A DNA stretch of 11,104 bases. Origin: an uncultured Oscillospiraceae bacterium. Lineage in GTDB: Bacteria; Bacillota; Clostridia; Oscillospirales; Oscillospiraceae. The first letter of the stretch is position 1, and every line of letters begins with the position of its first letter. The position numbers were made by a program, and so were the translations under genes. The DNA is taken from assembly GCA_910585815.1 (NCBI GenBank), contig CAJUFJ010000075.1, positions 1-11,104 on the forward strand. The letters are read 5' to 3'. The notes beneath the pieces are model-generated. The model was not told the DNA's origin. It saw only the letters and a list, made by a program, of their open reading frames with translations, and did not search any database. Below, in pieces: positions 5,566 to 11,104 of the stretch.

Positions 5566-5880
5566 ATGGCAGCTCAGAAAGAAATGATCCGCATCCGCCT
5601 GAAGGCCTATGACCACCAGCTCATCGACCAGAGCGCCGAGAAGATCGTGGAGACCGCCAAGCGCACCGGCGCCAACGTCTCCGGCCCCATCCCCCTGCCC
5701 ACCAAGAAGGAGGTCGTCACCATCCTGCGGGCCGTCCACAAGTATAAGGACAGCCGGGAGCAGTTCGAGCGCCGCATTCACAAGCGCCTCATCGACGTGG
5801 TGAAGCCCTCCCCCAAGACCGTGGAGGCCCTGATGAGCCTGGAGCTCCCCGCCGGCGTGGAGATTGAGATTAAGCTGTAA
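5566..5880 (+). CDS. rpsJ: 30S ribosomal protein S10
   Basis: 104 residues, full family length. S10 sits in the head of the small subunit and, as NusE, also takes part in transcription antitermination. IRIRLKAYDHQLIDQSAEKIVETA (9-32) and GPIPLPTKKEVVTILRAVHKYKDSREQFERRIHKRLIDV are the classic family blocks; the PLPTKK segment belongs to the extended loop that enters the 30S head. The start has AAGGAGG (5549-5555) 10 nt upstream. First gene of the operon, preceded by a long attenuator-like leader and followed by an unusually long 224-nt gap. Confidence 0.98.
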   Translation: MAAQKEMIRIRLKAYDHQLIDQSAEKIVETAKRTGANVSGPIPLPTKKEVVTILRAVHKYKDSREQFERRIHKRLIDVVKPSPKTVEALMSLELPAGVEIEIKL

Positions 5881-5887
5881 GACCCTG

Positions 5888-5963
5888 TGTAGGGGCGCAC
5901 AATGTGCGCCCGCCCGGTCCGGCTTGGATGTTTTAAGACGGGCGCACAATGTGCGCCCCTACA
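5888..5963. repeat. Long palindromic repeat (TGTAGGGGCG family), copy B
   Basis: Two perfect 25-nt inverted arms (5888-5912 and 5939-5963) flank a 26-nt centre. Each arm is self-complementary (GGGCGCAC-AAT-GTGCGCCC). The ends TGTAGGGGCG and CGCCCCTACA are the same as in the copy at 2993-3066, while the 9-nt arm core differs. It begins 8 nt after the rpsJ stop, inside the S10 operon, and has no T tract, so it is probably read through as an RNA hairpin. It may stall polymerase, shield the rpsJ message end or be neutral. Confidence 0.75.
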
Positions 5964-5990
5964 AAGCCGCCGGGCAAACGGATTTGTTGT

Positions 5991-6088
5991 ACCCGCAGCC
6001 TGTCGCCAATCGAGACAGGCGGGTCAAGTCGCCGGAGCAATAGCCCCAGCCCAATGGGAGCCAACTCCGCCGACCAATAACCTTTATT
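5991..6088 (+). other. Structured intergenic RNA upstream of rplC
   Basis: After the repeat, the rpsJ-rplC gap folds into two further stems. One pairs ACCCG (5991-5995) with CGGGT (6020-6024) and CCTGTC (5999-6004) with GACAGG (6014-6019), leaving a CAG bulge and 9-nt loop. The other pairs GTCG (6028-6031) with CGAC (6071-6074) and CGGAG (6033-6037) with CTCCG (6065-6069), with one C-C mismatch. A small AATAA/TTATT hairpin (6076-6088) abuts the rplC ribosome site. No terminator tail is present. A cis-regulatory or processing role is possible but unproven. Confidence 0.45.
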
Positions 6089-6104
6089 AGGAGGAAACAT
6101 CCCA

Positions 6105-6833
6105 ATGGAGAAAGCGATCATCGGCAAAAAGATCGGCATGACCCAGATCTTCGATGAAGCCGGCCGGGTGGTGCCCGTCACCCTGATCCAGGCCGGCCCC
6201 TGCACCGTGGTGCAGAAGAAGACCGCCGAGAAGGATGGCTACGAGGCCATTCAGCTGGGTTATCAGGAGATTCCCGAGCGCAAGCTCACCAAACCTGAGC
6301 TGGGCCACCAGAAGAAAGCCGGCCTCACCGAGTACAGGAAGGTCCTCAAGGAGTTCGCCCTGAAGGACTGTTCCAAGTATGAGGTGGGCGACGTGCTCAC
6401 CGCCAATGTCTTCGCCACTGGCGACTTCGTTGACGTGACCGGCACCAGCAAGGGCCACGGCTTCCAGGGCGTTGTCAAGCGCCACGGCGCGGCCGTCAAG
6501 CGCAATACCCACGGCGGCGGCCCTGTCCACCGCCACCAGGGCTCTCTGGGCCCCGGCACCACCCCCGGCCACATCGCCAAGGGACGCGACGGCGCCGGCC
6601 AGATGGGCAACGTGCAGGTCACTGTTCAGAAGCTGGACGTGGTCCAGGTGGACGAGGAGCTGGGCCTGATCGCCGTTCGGGGCGCCATTCCCGGCCCCAA
6701 GGGCGGCATCGTCTATGTGAAGAACACCCTTAAGACCATTCTGGAGAAGCACGCCACCGAGGGCGGCCGTGTCAACCCGCAGAAGGCTTCCGCCCGTGTC
6801 AACCCGCAGAAGGCTTCCGCCCGCAACAAGTAA
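6105..6833 (+). CDS. rplC: 50S ribosomal protein L3
   Basis: 242 residues; bacterial L3 is usually about 205-215. L3 binds 23S rRNA early in assembly and reaches towards the peptidyl transferase centre. IIGKKIGMTQIFDEAGRVVPVTLI (5-28) and the core KGHGFQGVVKRHGAAVKRNTHGG (116-138) with GSLGPGTTPGHIAKGRDGAGQMGN (146-169) match the family, including the long central extension. The extra length is a C-terminal tail whose last part is VNPQKASAR repeated twice (223-231, 232-240). The start has AGGAGG (6089-6094) 10 nt upstream. Confidence 0.97.
   Translation: MEKAIIGKKIGMTQIFDEAGRVVPVTLIQAGPCTVVQKKTAEKDGYEAIQLGYQEIPERKLTKPELGHQKKAGLTEYRKVLKEFALKDCSKYEVGDVLTANVFATGDFVDVTGTSKGHGFQGVVKRHGAAVKRNTHGGGPVHRHQGSLGPGTTPGHIAKGRDGAGQMGNVQVTVQKLDVVQVDEELGLIAVRGAIPGPKGGIVYVKNTLKTILEKHATEGGRVNPQKASARVNPQKASARNK
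6768..6821 (+). repeat. 27-bp perfect tandem duplication at the end of rplC
   Basis: Units 6768-6794 and 6795-6821 are identical. The unit is nine codons long, so the reading frame is kept and the L3 tail gains one extra copy of RVNPQKASA. Exact identity, including synonymous positions, indicates a recent slippage event (or an assembly artefact). Confidence 0.9.
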
Positions 6834-6852
6834 GGAAAGGAGAGATTGAGTT

Positions 6853-7473
6853 ATGCCTAAAGCGAACCTTTATGATATGGCTGGTAAGCAGATCGGCGAG
6901 ATCGAGCTCTCCGAGGCCATCTTCGGCATTGAGCCCAACCAGGCCGTGGTCCATGAGGCTGTTAAGAACCACCTGGGCAACTGCCGTCAGGGCACCCAGA
7001 GCGCCCTGACCCGGGCCGAGGTCTCCGGCGGCGGCAAGAAGCCCTGGCGTCAGAAGGGCACCGGCCACGCCCGTCAGGGCTCCACCCGGGCCCCCCAGTG
7101 GACCCACGGCGGCATCGTGTTCGCCCCCAAGCCCCGCAGCTACCGCACCAGCCTGAACAAGAAGACCCGCCGGCTGGCCCTGAAGTCCGCCCTGTCCGCC
7201 AAGGCTGCCGCCGGCAGCGTGCTGGTGGTGGACGGCCTGAAGCTGGACGAGGTGAAGACCAAGACCATGCAGGGCTTCCTGAACGCCCTGGAGGTCGGCA
7301 AGCCTGTGGTAATCACCGCCGACGTGGACAACAACGTGGTCCTGTCCGCCCGGAACATCCCCGGCGTGGTCACCACCACCGCCAAGGTCCTCAGCGTCTA
7401 TGACATCGTCAACGCCAAGCAGCTGGTCATCGACAAGGCTGCCCTGGCTATCATCGAGGAGGTGTATGCGTAA
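6853..7473 (+). CDS. rplD: 50S ribosomal protein L4
   Basis: 206 residues, normal length (L4/L1e family). L4 binds domain I of 23S rRNA and lines the peptide exit tunnel; in E. coli it also represses its own operon through the S10 leader. The extended tunnel loop is plain: GGGKKPWRQKGTGHARQGSTRAPQWTHGG (about 59-87). The start has AAAGGAG (6836-6842) 10 nt upstream, 19 nt after rplC. The stop overlaps the rplW start by one base (TAATG). If the leader at 5301-5565 is autogenously controlled, L4 is the first candidate ligand by analogy. Confidence 0.98.
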   Translation: MPKANLYDMAGKQIGEIELSEAIFGIEPNQAVVHEAVKNHLGNCRQGTQSALTRAEVSGGGKKPWRQKGTGHARQGSTRAPQWTHGGIVFAPKPRSYRTSLNKKTRRLALKSALSAKAAAGSVLVVDGLKLDEVKTKTMQGFLNALEVGKPVVITADVDNNVVLSARNIPGVVTTTAKVLSVYDIVNAKQLVIDKAALAIIEEVYA

Positions 7474-7772
7474 TGGCCACTACTGCCTATGATATCATCA
7501 AGCGCCCCATCATCACCGAGCAGTCCATGGAGCAGACCGAGATGAAGCGCTACACCTTTGAGGTTGCCAAAACCGCCAACAAGATTGAGATTGCCAAGGC
7601 AATCGAGGAGATCTTCGGCGTGAAGGTGGCCAAGGTGAACACCCTGAACATGCAGGGGAAGGAGAAGCGGATGGGCGCCCGCCCCGCCGGCCGCCGGCCC
7701 AGCTGGAAGAAGGCCATGGTCACCCTGACCGCTGACTCCAAGACCATCGAGTTCTTCGAGGGTATGGTGTAA
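7473..7772 (+). CDS. rplW: 50S ribosomal protein L23
   Basis: 99 residues, typical length. L23 lies at the tunnel exit and is the docking site for trigger factor and the signal recognition particle. Motifs: YDIIKRPIITEQSM (6-19), YTFEVAKTANKIEIAKAIEEIFGVKVAKVNT (27-57) and the basic loop GKEKRMGARPAGRRPSWKKA. Translation is coupled to rplD through TAATG at 7471-7475, with AGGAGGT (7457-7463) inside the rplD coding end. Confidence 0.98.
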   Translation: MATTAYDIIKRPIITEQSMEQTEMKRYTFEVAKTANKIEIAKAIEEIFGVKVAKVNTLNMQGKEKRMGARPAGRRPSWKKAMVTLTADSKTIEFFEGMV

Positions 7773-7786
7773 GGAGGAATTGAGAA

Positions 7787-8620
7787 ATGGCTATTAAGAC
7801 TTATAAGCCCACAACCCCCTCCCGCCGTCACATGACTGTGTCTGCCTTCGAGGGGATTGACAAGAAGGCCAAGCCCGAGCGCGCCCTCACCGAGGTGCTG
7901 AAGAAGCACGCGGGCCGCAACAGCTACGGCCGGATCACCGTCCGCCACCACGGCGGCGGCAACAAGCAGAAGTACCGCATCATCGACTTCAAGCGGGACA
8001 AGGAGGGCAGGGCCACCGTCGTCAACCTCCAGTATGACCCCAACCGCTCCGCCAACATCGCCCTCATCCAGTATGAGGACGGCGAGAAGCGCTATATCCT
8101 GGCCCCCAACGGCCTGAAGGCCGGCCACGTTATCATGACCGGTCCCGACGCCGACATCCTGCCCGGCAACTGCCTGCCCATCGCCAACATCCCCGTGGGT
8201 GAGACCATCCACTGCATCGAGCTCTACCCCGGCAAGGGCGCCCAGCTGGTGCGCGCCGCCGGCGTGTCCGCTCAGCTGATGGCCAAGGAGAACGGCATGG
8301 CTCAGGTCCGCCTGCCCTCCGGCGAGGTCCGTCTTGTCCGGGAGAACTGCAAGGCCACCATCGGCCAGGTGGGCAACACCGACTGGGCCAACATCCAGAT
8401 CGGCAAGGCTGGCCGCAAGCGTCACATGGGCTGGCGGCCCACCGTCCGCGGCTCCGTGATGAACCCCTGCGACCACCCCCATGGCGGCGGTGAGGGCAAG
8501 AGCCCCGTGGGCCGTCCCGGCCCTGTCACCCCCTGGGGCAAGCCGGCCCTGGGCTACAAGACCCGCAAGACCAAGAACCGCACCGACAAGTTCATTGTCA
8601 AGCGCCGCGGCAGCAAATAA
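7787..8620 (+). CDS. rplB: 50S ribosomal protein L2
   Basis: 277 residues, full length. L2 is needed for subunit joining and peptidyl transferase activity. It contains RNA-binding blocks GRNSYGRITVRHHGGGNKQKYR (43-64) and the signature MNPCDHPHGGGEGKSP (225-240), where H230 corresponds to the conserved histidine near the catalytic centre (His229 in E. coli); Cys228 replaces the usual V. The basic end (YKTRKTKNRTDKFIVKRR) is normal. AAGGAGG (7771-7777) overlaps the rplW stop. Confidence 0.98.
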   Translation: MAIKTYKPTTPSRRHMTVSAFEGIDKKAKPERALTEVLKKHAGRNSYGRITVRHHGGGNKQKYRIIDFKRDKEGRATVVNLQYDPNRSANIALIQYEDGEKRYILAPNGLKAGHVIMTGPDADILPGNCLPIANIPVGETIHCIELYPGKGAQLVRAAGVSAQLMAKENGMAQVRLPSGEVRLVRENCKATIGQVGNTDWANIQIGKAGRKRHMGWRPTVRGSVMNPCDHPHGGGEGKSPVGRPGPVTPWGKPALGYKTRKTKNRTDKFIVKRRGSK

Positions 8621-8636
8621 GGAGGGAGTGTAGAAG

Positions 8637-8909
8637 ATGAGCAGAAGTATCAAGAAAGGCCCCTTTTGCGCCCCTGAGCTGCTGAAGCGGGTTGACGAGC
8701 TGAACGCCAAGAACGAGAAGAAGGTCCTGAAGACCTGGAGCCGCGCCTCCACCATCTTCCCCTCCTTCGTGGGACACACCTTTGCTGTGCACGATGGCCG
8801 CAAGCACGTGCCCGTCTATGTCACCGAGGACATGGTGGGCCACAAGCTGGGCGAGTTCGTGCCTACCCGCACCTTCCGGGGTCACGCGGGCAGCAAGACC
8901 GGTAAGTAA
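8637..8909 (+). CDS. rpsS: 30S ribosomal protein S19
   Basis: 90 residues, normal length. S19 forms a complex with S13 in the head of the small subunit and contacts the A-site tRNA region. Family motifs: MSRSIKKGPF (1-10), KTWSRASTIFPSFVGHTFAVHDGRKHVPVYVTEDMVGHKLGEFVPTRTF, then GHAGSKTGK at the end. AAGGAGG (8619-8625) is 11 nt upstream of the start, close behind rplB. Confidence 0.98.
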   Translation: MSRSIKKGPFCAPELLKRVDELNAKNEKKVLKTWSRASTIFPSFVGHTFAVHDGRKHVPVYVTEDMVGHKLGEFVPTRTFRGHAGSKTGK

Positions 8910-8923
8910 GGAGGAGAGACGAG

Positions 8924-9256
8924 ATGGAAGCAAAAGCCAATCTGAAATATCTGCGGATCTCTCCCCGTAAGGTGAAGATCGTCCTGGACCTGATCCGGGG
9001 CAAGGATGTGGGCACTGCCGCCGCCATCCTGATGCAGACCCCCAAGGCCGCCTCTGAGCCCGTGCTCAAGCTGCTGAAAAGCGCCGCCGCCAACGCGGAG
9101 AACAACCACCAGATGGACCCTGAGAAGCTGTACGTGTCCGCCTGCTACGCCAACCCCGGCCCCATCATCAAGCGCATCATGCCCCGGGCTCAGGGCCGCG
9201 CGTACCGGATCAACAAGCGTACCTCTCACGTCACCATCGCCGTGAGCGAGCGCTAA
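8924..9256 (+). CDS. rplV: 50S ribosomal protein L22
   Basis: 110 residues, the usual length. L22 binds all domains of 23S rRNA and its hairpin loop reaches into the exit tunnel beside L4, the site linked to macrolide resistance. LRISPRKVKIVLDLIRGKDV (10-29) and the loop PGPIIKRIMPRAQGRAYRINKRTSHVTI are conserved; no deletion or insertion is seen in the loop. AAGGAGG (8908-8914) overlaps the rpsS stop and lies 9 nt before the start. Confidence 0.98.
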   Translation: MEAKANLKYLRISPRKVKIVLDLIRGKDVGTAAAILMQTPKAASEPVLKLLKSAAANAENNHQMDPEKLYVSACYANPGPIIKRIMPRAQGRAYRINKRTSHVTIAVSER

Positions 9257-9271
9257 GGGAGGAGGAACGAT

Positions 9272-10132
9272 ATGGGACAGAAAGTTAATCCCCACGGCCT
9301 GCGCGTGGGCGTCATCAAGGATTGGGACTCCCGCTGGTATGCCCGCAACGAGAAGGTGGGCGACCTGCTGGTGGAGGACAAGAAGATCCGCGACTACCTG
9401 AAGAAGACCCTCTACGGCGCCGGTATCCCCAAGATCGAGATCGAGCGGGACAACGCCAAGGTCCGCATCTACCTGCACTGCGCCCGTCCCGGCGTGGTCA
9501 TCGGCAAGGGCGGCGAGGACATCAAGAAGATCGAGGCCCAGCTGGTCAAGCTCACCGGCAAGGCCGTTGACCTGAAGATCGTGGAGGTCCGGGACGTGGA
9601 CACCAATGCTCAGCTGGTGGCCGAGAACATTGCCCAGCAGCTGGAGAAGCGCATCGGCTTCCGCCGGGCCATGAAGAACTCCATGGGCCGGGCCATGCGG
9701 GCCGGCGCCAAGGGCATCAAGACCTGCTGCTCCGGCCGTCTGGGCGGCGCTGAGATTGCCCGCTCCGAGCACTACCACGACGGCACCATCCCCCTGCAGA
9801 CCCTCCGGGCCGACATCGACTACGGCTTTGCCGAGGCTGCCACCACCTACGGCCGCATCGGCGTGAAGGTGTGGATCTACAAGGGCGAGGTGCTCACCCA
9901 GGCCCTGCGCACCACCCCCCGCACCCTGGATACCAGCAAGCCCTATCAGGAGCGCCGGGAGCGTCCCCGCCGGGACCGCCGGGACGGCGACCGCCGGGGC
10001 GGCTTCAACCGGGACCGCCAGGGCGGCGGCTTCAACCGCGGCCCCCGTCCCGCCGGCCAGGGCAACTTTAACAACAACCGTGGCCCCCGTCCTGCCGGGG
10101 ACAACACTCCGAAGGAAGGAGGCGCTCAGTAA
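9272..10132 (+). CDS. rpsC: 30S ribosomal protein S3 with RG/N-rich C-terminal tail
   Basis: 286 residues against the usual ~210-235. The core is normal: MGQKVNPHGLRVGVIKDWDSRWYA, the KH domain with GKGG at 78-81, and GCSGRLGG-type C-terminal domain (CCSGRLGGAEIARSEHYHDGTIPLQTLRADIDYG, 152-185). S3 lines the mRNA entry tunnel. From about residue 211 a disordered tail follows: ERRERPRRDRRDGDRRGG, two GGFNR units and two RGPRPAG units, ending NTPKEGGAQ. Codon use matches the core, and the tail contains the ribosome site of rplP (AAGGAGG, 10116-10122), so it is genuine coding sequence. AGGAGG (9260-9265) precedes the start. Confidence 0.97.
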   Translation: MGQKVNPHGLRVGVIKDWDSRWYARNEKVGDLLVEDKKIRDYLKKTLYGAGIPKIEIERDNAKVRIYLHCARPGVVIGKGGEDIKKIEAQLVKLTGKAVDLKIVEVRDVDTNAQLVAENIAQQLEKRIGFRRAMKNSMGRAMRAGAKGIKTCCSGRLGGAEIARSEHYHDGTIPLQTLRADIDYGFAEAATTYGRIGVKVWIYKGEVLTQALRTTPRTLDTSKPYQERRERPRRDRRDGDRRGGFNRDRQGGGFNRGPRPAGQGNFNNNRGPRPAGDNTPKEGGAQ

Positions 10133-10563
10133 TGCTGCTCCCTAAGCGCGTAAAATACCGCCGTGTGCACCGCGGCCGCCTGAAGGGCAAGGCCAGCCGG
10201 GGCAACTTTGTCAGCTACGGTGAATACGGCCTGCAGGCCACTGAGCCTGCCTGGATCACCAGCAACCAGATCGAGGCGGCCCGTATCGCCATGACCCGCC
10301 ACACCAAGCGCGGCGGCAAGGTCTGGATTAAGATTTTCCCCGATAAGCCCGTTACCGAGAAGCCCGCCGAGACCCGCATGGGCTCCGGTAAGGGCTCCCC
10401 CGAGTACTGGGTGGCCGTTGTGAAGCCCGGACGTGTCATGTTCGAGATTGCCGGCGTCTCCGAGGAGACGGCCCGCGAGGCCCTGCGCCTGGCCAGCCAC
10501 AAGCTGCCTGTCAAGTGCAAGATCGTCAAGCGCGAGGAGACTGAGAAGGGTGGTGAAGCGTAA
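10132..10563 (+). CDS. rplP: 50S ribosomal protein L16
   Basis: 143 residues, normal length. L16 organises the A-site tRNA region of the large subunit. MLLPKRVKYRRVHRGRLKGKA, ITSNQIEAARIAMTRHTKRGGKVWIKIFPDKP and RMGSGKGSPEYWVAVVKPGRVMFEI are the family blocks. The start overlaps the rpsC stop (TAATG), and its own stop overlaps rpmC the same way, so rpsC-rplP-rpmC are translationally coupled. Confidence 0.98.
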   Translation: MLLPKRVKYRRVHRGRLKGKASRGNFVSYGEYGLQATEPAWITSNQIEAARIAMTRHTKRGGKVWIKIFPDKPVTEKPAETRMGSGKGSPEYWVAVVKPGRVMFEIAGVSEETAREALRLASHKLPVKCKIVKREETEKGGEA

Positions 10564-10760
10564 TGAAGGCTAATGACGTTCGCAAGCTGTCCGCCGCCGA
10601 GCTGGAGACCAAGCTGGTGGACCTGAAAAAGGACCTGTTTAACCTCCGCCTTCAGCACGCCACCAACCAGCTGGACAATCCCCTGCGCATCGCTGAAGTG
10701 AAGAAGGATATCGCCCGAGTGAAAACCATCATCCGCGAGCAGCAGCTCGCCGGCCGCTAA
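10563..10760 (+). CDS. rpmC: 50S ribosomal protein L29
   Basis: 65 residues, normal for this small two-helix protein located near the tunnel exit beside L23. Motifs: DVRKLSAAELETKLVDLKKDLFNLRLQHATNQL and RIAEVKKDIARVKTIIRE. The start overlaps the rplP stop (TAATG, 10561-10565). The ribosome site, AAGGGTGG (10546-10553), is weaker than its neighbours', which fits reliance on coupled translation. Confidence 0.98.
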   Translation: MKANDVRKLSAAELETKLVDLKKDLFNLRLQHATNQLDNPLRIAEVKKDIARVKTIIREQQLAGR

Positions 10761-10775
10761 GAGGAGGAATAGAAG

Positions 10776-11036
10776 ATGGAAAACAGAATTTCTTCCCGCA
10801 AGACCAGAGTCGGCCTGGTGGTTTCGGACAAGATGGACAAGACCGTTGTGGTCGCCATCGCCGACCGCGTGGCCCATCCTCTGTACAAGAAGATCGTAAA
10901 GAGAACCTATAAGCTGAAGGCTCATGATGAAAACAACCAGTGCGGCGTGGGCGACCGCGTCAAGGTCATGGAGACCCGCCCCCTGTCCAAGGACAAGCGG
11001 TGGCGCGTGGTTGAGATCATCGAGAAGGCGAAATAA
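10776..11036 (+). CDS. rpsQ: 30S ribosomal protein S17
   Basis: 86 residues, normal length. S17 is an OB-fold primary binder of 16S rRNA. Motifs: RKTRVGLVVSDKMDKTVVVAI, HPLYKKIVKRTYKLKAHDE and GVGDRVKVMETRPLSKDKRWRVVEI. AGGAGG (10762-10767) is 8 nt upstream, 15 nt after rpmC. Confidence 0.98.
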   Translation: MENRISSRKTRVGLVVSDKMDKTVVVAIADRVAHPLYKKIVKRTYKLKAHDENNQCGVGDRVKVMETRPLSKDKRWRVVEIIEKAK

Positions 11037-11051
11037 GGAGGTGTCGGCAGC

Positions 11052-11104
11052 ATGATTCAGCAGGAAACTTATTTGAAGGTGGCCGACAACACCGGCGCCA
11101 AGGA
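11052..11104 (+). CDS. rplN: 50S ribosomal protein L14 (5' part, cut by window end)
   Basis: Seventeen complete codons, MIQQETYLKVADNTGAK, match the strongly conserved L14 N-terminus. AAGGAGGT (11035-11042) overlaps the rpsQ stop and is 9 nt upstream. Position after rpsQ is the standard order. The rest lies beyond the window. Confidence 0.95.
   Translation, partial: MIQQETYLKVADNTGAK

Noticed and set aside
5324..5587. 87-codon frame across the S10 leader into rpsJ
   Set aside because: It runs through the terminator and rpsJ ribosome site, has no site of its own and a composition unlike a protein.
7550..8803. 417-codon minus-strand frame opposite rplW-rplB-rpsS
   Set aside because: It is antisense to three unmistakable ribosomal protein genes and shows no family motif.
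9902..10132. S3 tail as a frameshift artefact
   Set aside because: Third-position bias stays the same, the repeats read in the S3 frame, and the frame ends exactly in the TAATG overlap with rplP.

Overview
The window comes from a GC-rich Gram-positive bacterium, most likely a gut clostridium of the Oscillospirales (Flavonifractor/Lawsonibacter-like). The reasons are the strong Shine-Dalgarno sites, the sigma-A style promoters, the PadR/HAAS cassette, GC-rich third codon positions and short palindromic intergenic repeats. The genus is inference. All confident genes lie on the + strand.

Region 1 (1-2934). A branched intergenic repeat (3-80) and the terminator of a gene outside the window (132-165) precede a promoter (203-231). 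The promoter appears to drive two genes: a multi-pass membrane protein of unknown function (311-1627) and a Sel1-repeat scaffold-type protein (1645-2895). A strong terminator (2903-2934) closes this unit.

Region 2 (2939-5195). A near-perfect consensus promoter is overlaid by two tandem dyads that look like an operator. It is followed by a long palindromic repeat sitting in the untranslated leader, then a PadR-family repressor (3093-3437), a HAAS/permease-prefix membrane protein (3450-4247) and a translationally coupled single-pass membrane protein (4244-4963). A short coding-looking frame without a start codon (4966-5178) and a weak hairpin end the region. The layout suggests an autoregulated, envelope-related cassette.

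Region 3 (5245-11104). This is the start of the S10 ribosomal protein operon, in the standard order rpsJ-rplC-rplD-rplW-rplB-rpsS-rplV-rpsC-rplP-rpmC-rpsQ-rplN, with rplN cut by the window end. The promoter has an A/T tract resembling an UP element. About 265 nt of leader follow, containing a rho-independent terminator 109 nt before rpsJ, which implies transcription attenuation. Most downstream genes are tightly packed or overlap by one base (TAATG).

Departures from a textbook S10 operon: the rpsJ-rplC gap is 224 nt and holds a palindromic repeat of the same family as the padR-leader copy plus two further predicted RNA hairpins; rplC ends in a perfect 27-bp tandem duplication; rpsC carries a C-terminal RG/N-rich tail of about 70 residues. 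I saw no CRISPR array, tRNA, rRNA, transposase or phage gene, and no clearly new defence or metabolic system. The most interesting signals are regulatory RNA, repeat elements and ribosomal protein tails.
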